Shown here piece after piece: positions 4,953-6,449 of a DNA stretch of 6,449 nt (position 1 is its first letter; the number at the start of each line of letters is the position of its first letter). Source of the stretch: Actinomycetes bacterium (GTDB taxonomy: Bacteria; Planctomycetota; Phycisphaerae; JAACET01); contig DAOVKO010000123.1 of assembly GCA_030631725.1 (NCBI GenBank), positions 1 through 6,449 on the forward strand. The letters run 5' to 3'. Below the pieces are notes generated by a model. It saw only the letters and a list, made by a program, of their open reading frames with translations. It was not told where the DNA came from and did not search any database. The position numbers and the translations under genes were made by a program.

Positions 4953-6449
4953 ATGAAGATGCTGCGAATCGATATGAGCAAAGGCACGGTGGACGAGCAG
5001 GCTGTTCCGAAAGAGTATCAGGGTCTGGGCGGGCGAGCACTGACCTCGGCGATCGTGGCGGGCGAGGTTCCGGCTCGTTGTGAGCCCTTGGGGCCTAATA
5101 ATAAGCTCATCCTGGCTCCAGGGCTGCTGAGCGGAACGGCGGCTCCATGCTCGGGGAGACTCAGCGCAGGAGCAAAGAGCCCGCTGACGGGAACCATCAA
5201 GGAATCGAATGCCGGGGGGACGGCGGCTCAACATTTGGCCAGGTTGGGAATCGCGGCCATCGTGGTGGAAGCTCAGCCGAGCAACGGGGCACTGCAAGTT
5301 CTGCACGTGAGTGCGGGCGGGGCGAAGTTGGTGGGGGCAGATGAGCTGAAGAGCAAGGGGAACTATGAGACGGTGGCGGTGCTGTTGGATAAGTACGGGC
5401 AGAAGTGCTCGATAATGAGCATCGGCCAGGCTGGGGAGATGAAGCTCTCGGCGGCGAGCATTGCGGTAACGGATCCGGAGAATCGGCCGACGCGGCACTG
5501 CGGTCGAGGGGGACTCGGCGCGGTAATGGGCTCGAAGGGGCTAAAGGCGGTGGTTATCGATGCAGAGGGTGGCAAGCGGCCGGAGTCAGCCGATGGAAAG
5601 GCGTTCAGCGAGGCGGCGCGGGTGTTTGCGGCTGAGCTCAAAAAGCATGGAGTGACGGGAACGACACTGCCAATGTACGGGACCAATGCCCTGACCAACG
5701 TGATAAACGAAGCGGGGGCATTGCCGACGCGGAATTTCAGCTCCGGGCAATTCGAGGGAGCGAATAAAACGGGAGGCGAGACGCAGCGGGAGATAATCAT
5801 CGAACGCGACGGCGTTCCGCAGCACGCTTGCCATCCGGGCTGTGTAATCGAGTGCTCGCGAATCTACCACAACAAGAAAAAGGAATACCTGACCAAGGGT
5901 CCGGAGTACGAGACGGTGTGGGCCCACGGGGCGGACTGCGGGATAGACGATCTTGACGCTATCGCCGAGATGGATCGACTGGAAGACGATTTCGGGCTGG
6001 ATACCATCGAAACAGGTGCGACGCTGGCGGTGGCTATGGAAGCTGGGCTGGCCAAGTTCGGCGACGCCGAAGCGGCTATACGAATGGTCAAGGAGATTGG
6101 TGAAGGGACGCCGTTAGGTCGAGTTTTGGGCTGCGGAGCAGCAGTAACGGGCAAGGTATTCGGTGTAACTCGGGTACCGGTGGTGAAGGGCCAATCCATG
6201 CCAGCCTACGACCCGCGGGCCATCCAGGGGATGGGGGTAACCTACGCGACCAGCACCATGGGTGCGGACCACACGATAGGCTATAGCGTGGCTCCGAATA
6301 TTCTGAAAGTGGGCGGAGATCTGGATCCGCTGAAGACCGAGGGGCAGGTGGAGATGAGCCGGAATTTGCAGGTAGCTACGGGTATGCTGGACAGCGCCGG
6401 GCTGTGCCTGTTCGTAGCCTTCGCTGTGCTGGACAGCCCGACAGCGTTC
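4953..6449 (+). CDS. Aldehyde:ferredoxin oxidoreductase family protein (tungstopterin enzyme), 3' truncated by window edge
   Basis: The frame is open for 499 codons and runs off the window; family members are about 600 residues, so roughly 100 C-terminal residues are missing. AOR enzymes oxidise aldehydes to carboxylates with ferredoxin, using a tungsten bis-pyranopterin and one [4Fe-4S] cluster, in the cytoplasm. The N-terminal domain shows GLGGRAL (24-30), LILAPGLLSGTAAPCSGRLSAG (52-73, family-typical) and CGRGGLGAVMGSK (183-195). The cluster ligands appear as C293-x3-C297-x3-C301, with the fourth, Cys485, in D480-SAGLC. Two pterin-site motifs of the DxxGL(C/D) type are present: DDFGLD (345-350) and DSAGLC (480-485). 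EYETVWAHGADCGIDDLDAI (318-337) is also characteristic. First-cluster spacing differs from the Cx2Cx3C of Pyrococcus AOR. The substrate cannot be told; relatives include AOR proper, GOR/FOR, WOR-type, YdhV-like and BamB-like proteins. It is divergent from ugd. Confidence 0.92.
   Translation, partial: MKMLRIDMSKGTVDEQAVPKEYQGLGGRALTSAIVAGEVPARCEPLGPNNKLILAPGLLSGTAAPCSGRLSAGAKSPLTGTIKESNAGGTAAQHLARLGIAAIVVEAQPSNGALQVLHVSAGGAKLVGADELKSKGNYETVAVLLDKYGQKCSIMSIGQAGEMKLSAASIAVTDPENRPTRHCGRGGLGAVMGSKGLKAVVIDAEGGKRPESADGKAFSEAARVFAAELKKHGVTGTTLPMYGTNALTNVINEAGALPTRNFSSGQFEGANKTGGETQREIIIERDGVPQHACHPGCVIECSRIYHNKKKEYLTKGPEYETVWAHGADCGIDDLDAIAEMDRLEDDFGLDTIETGATLAVAMEAGLAKFGDAEAAIRMVKEIGEGTPLGRVLGCGAAVTGKVFGVTRVPVVKGQSMPAYDPRAIQGMGVTYATSTMGADHTIGYSVAPNILKVGGDLDPLKTEGQVEMSRNLQVATGMLDSAGLCLFVAFAVLDSPTAF

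Noticed and set aside
4853..5083. 76-codon plus-strand frame overlapping the AOR start
   Set aside because: It continues out of frame into the AOR coding sequence and spans the candidate promoter; no protein similarity is seen.
4905..5498. 197-codon minus-strand frame opposite the AOR start
   Set aside because: Arg/His/Pro-rich antisense of an AOR-family N-terminus with diagnostic motifs.

Overview
The window looks like bacterial chromosome from an anaerobic or facultatively anaerobic, diderm, moderately GC-rich organism. A planctomycete-type lineage (for example Phycisphaerae/Sedimentisphaerales) is my best guess. It rests on three things: a TIGR03790-like protein, a family I recall mostly from Planctomycetes, Acidobacteria and Myxococcus-type genomes; a lipoprotein with a beta-barrel-like body; and a tungsten-type aldehyde:ferredoxin oxidoreductase. 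This is inference from gene content, not a phylogenetic result.

Layout. (1) Positions 1-803, plus strand: the C-terminal part of a TIGR03790-family protein whose 5' end lies outside the window. (2) 804-937: a short convergent gap with no convincing terminator. (3) 938-1957, minus strand: a secreted, probably lipid-anchored beta-barrel protein with a hexapeptide (PEDSSx) repeat linker encoded by an 18-bp tandem repeat. (4) 1958-2344: non-coding DNA upstream of that gene, containing several dyads and a repeated 12/13-mer. (5) 2345-3304, minus: UDP-glucuronate decarboxylase (UXS). (6) 3336-3362: a strong hairpin in the short gap. (7) 3368-4714, minus: UDP-glucose 6-dehydrogenase (Ugd). (8) 4715-4952: a divergent promoter region with a good sigma70-like promoter on each strand. 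(9) 4953-6449, plus: an aldehyde:ferredoxin oxidoreductase family protein, 499 residues visible and still open at the window edge.

How the genes work together. ugd and uxs form a two-gene minus-strand operon that runs in pathway order: UDP-glucose to UDP-glucuronate (Ugd, two NAD+-dependent steps), then UDP-glucuronate to UDP-xylose plus CO2 (Uxs). The product would feed xylose or glucuronate into exopolysaccharide, LPS or glycoprotein, but no glycosyltransferase is visible here. The AOR-family gene is divergently transcribed from the shared intergenic region and belongs to tungstopterin/ferredoxin metabolism. Nothing in the sequence ties it functionally to the UDP-sugar operon beyond adjacency.

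I did not find a clearly new multi-gene system. The points most worth a second look are the Cx3Cx3C cluster motif of the AOR protein, the lipoprotein/repeat/barrel architecture, the palindromic element between ugd and uxs, and the dyad-rich leader upstream of the lipoprotein gene. No RNA genes, CRISPR arrays or insertion sequences were seen.
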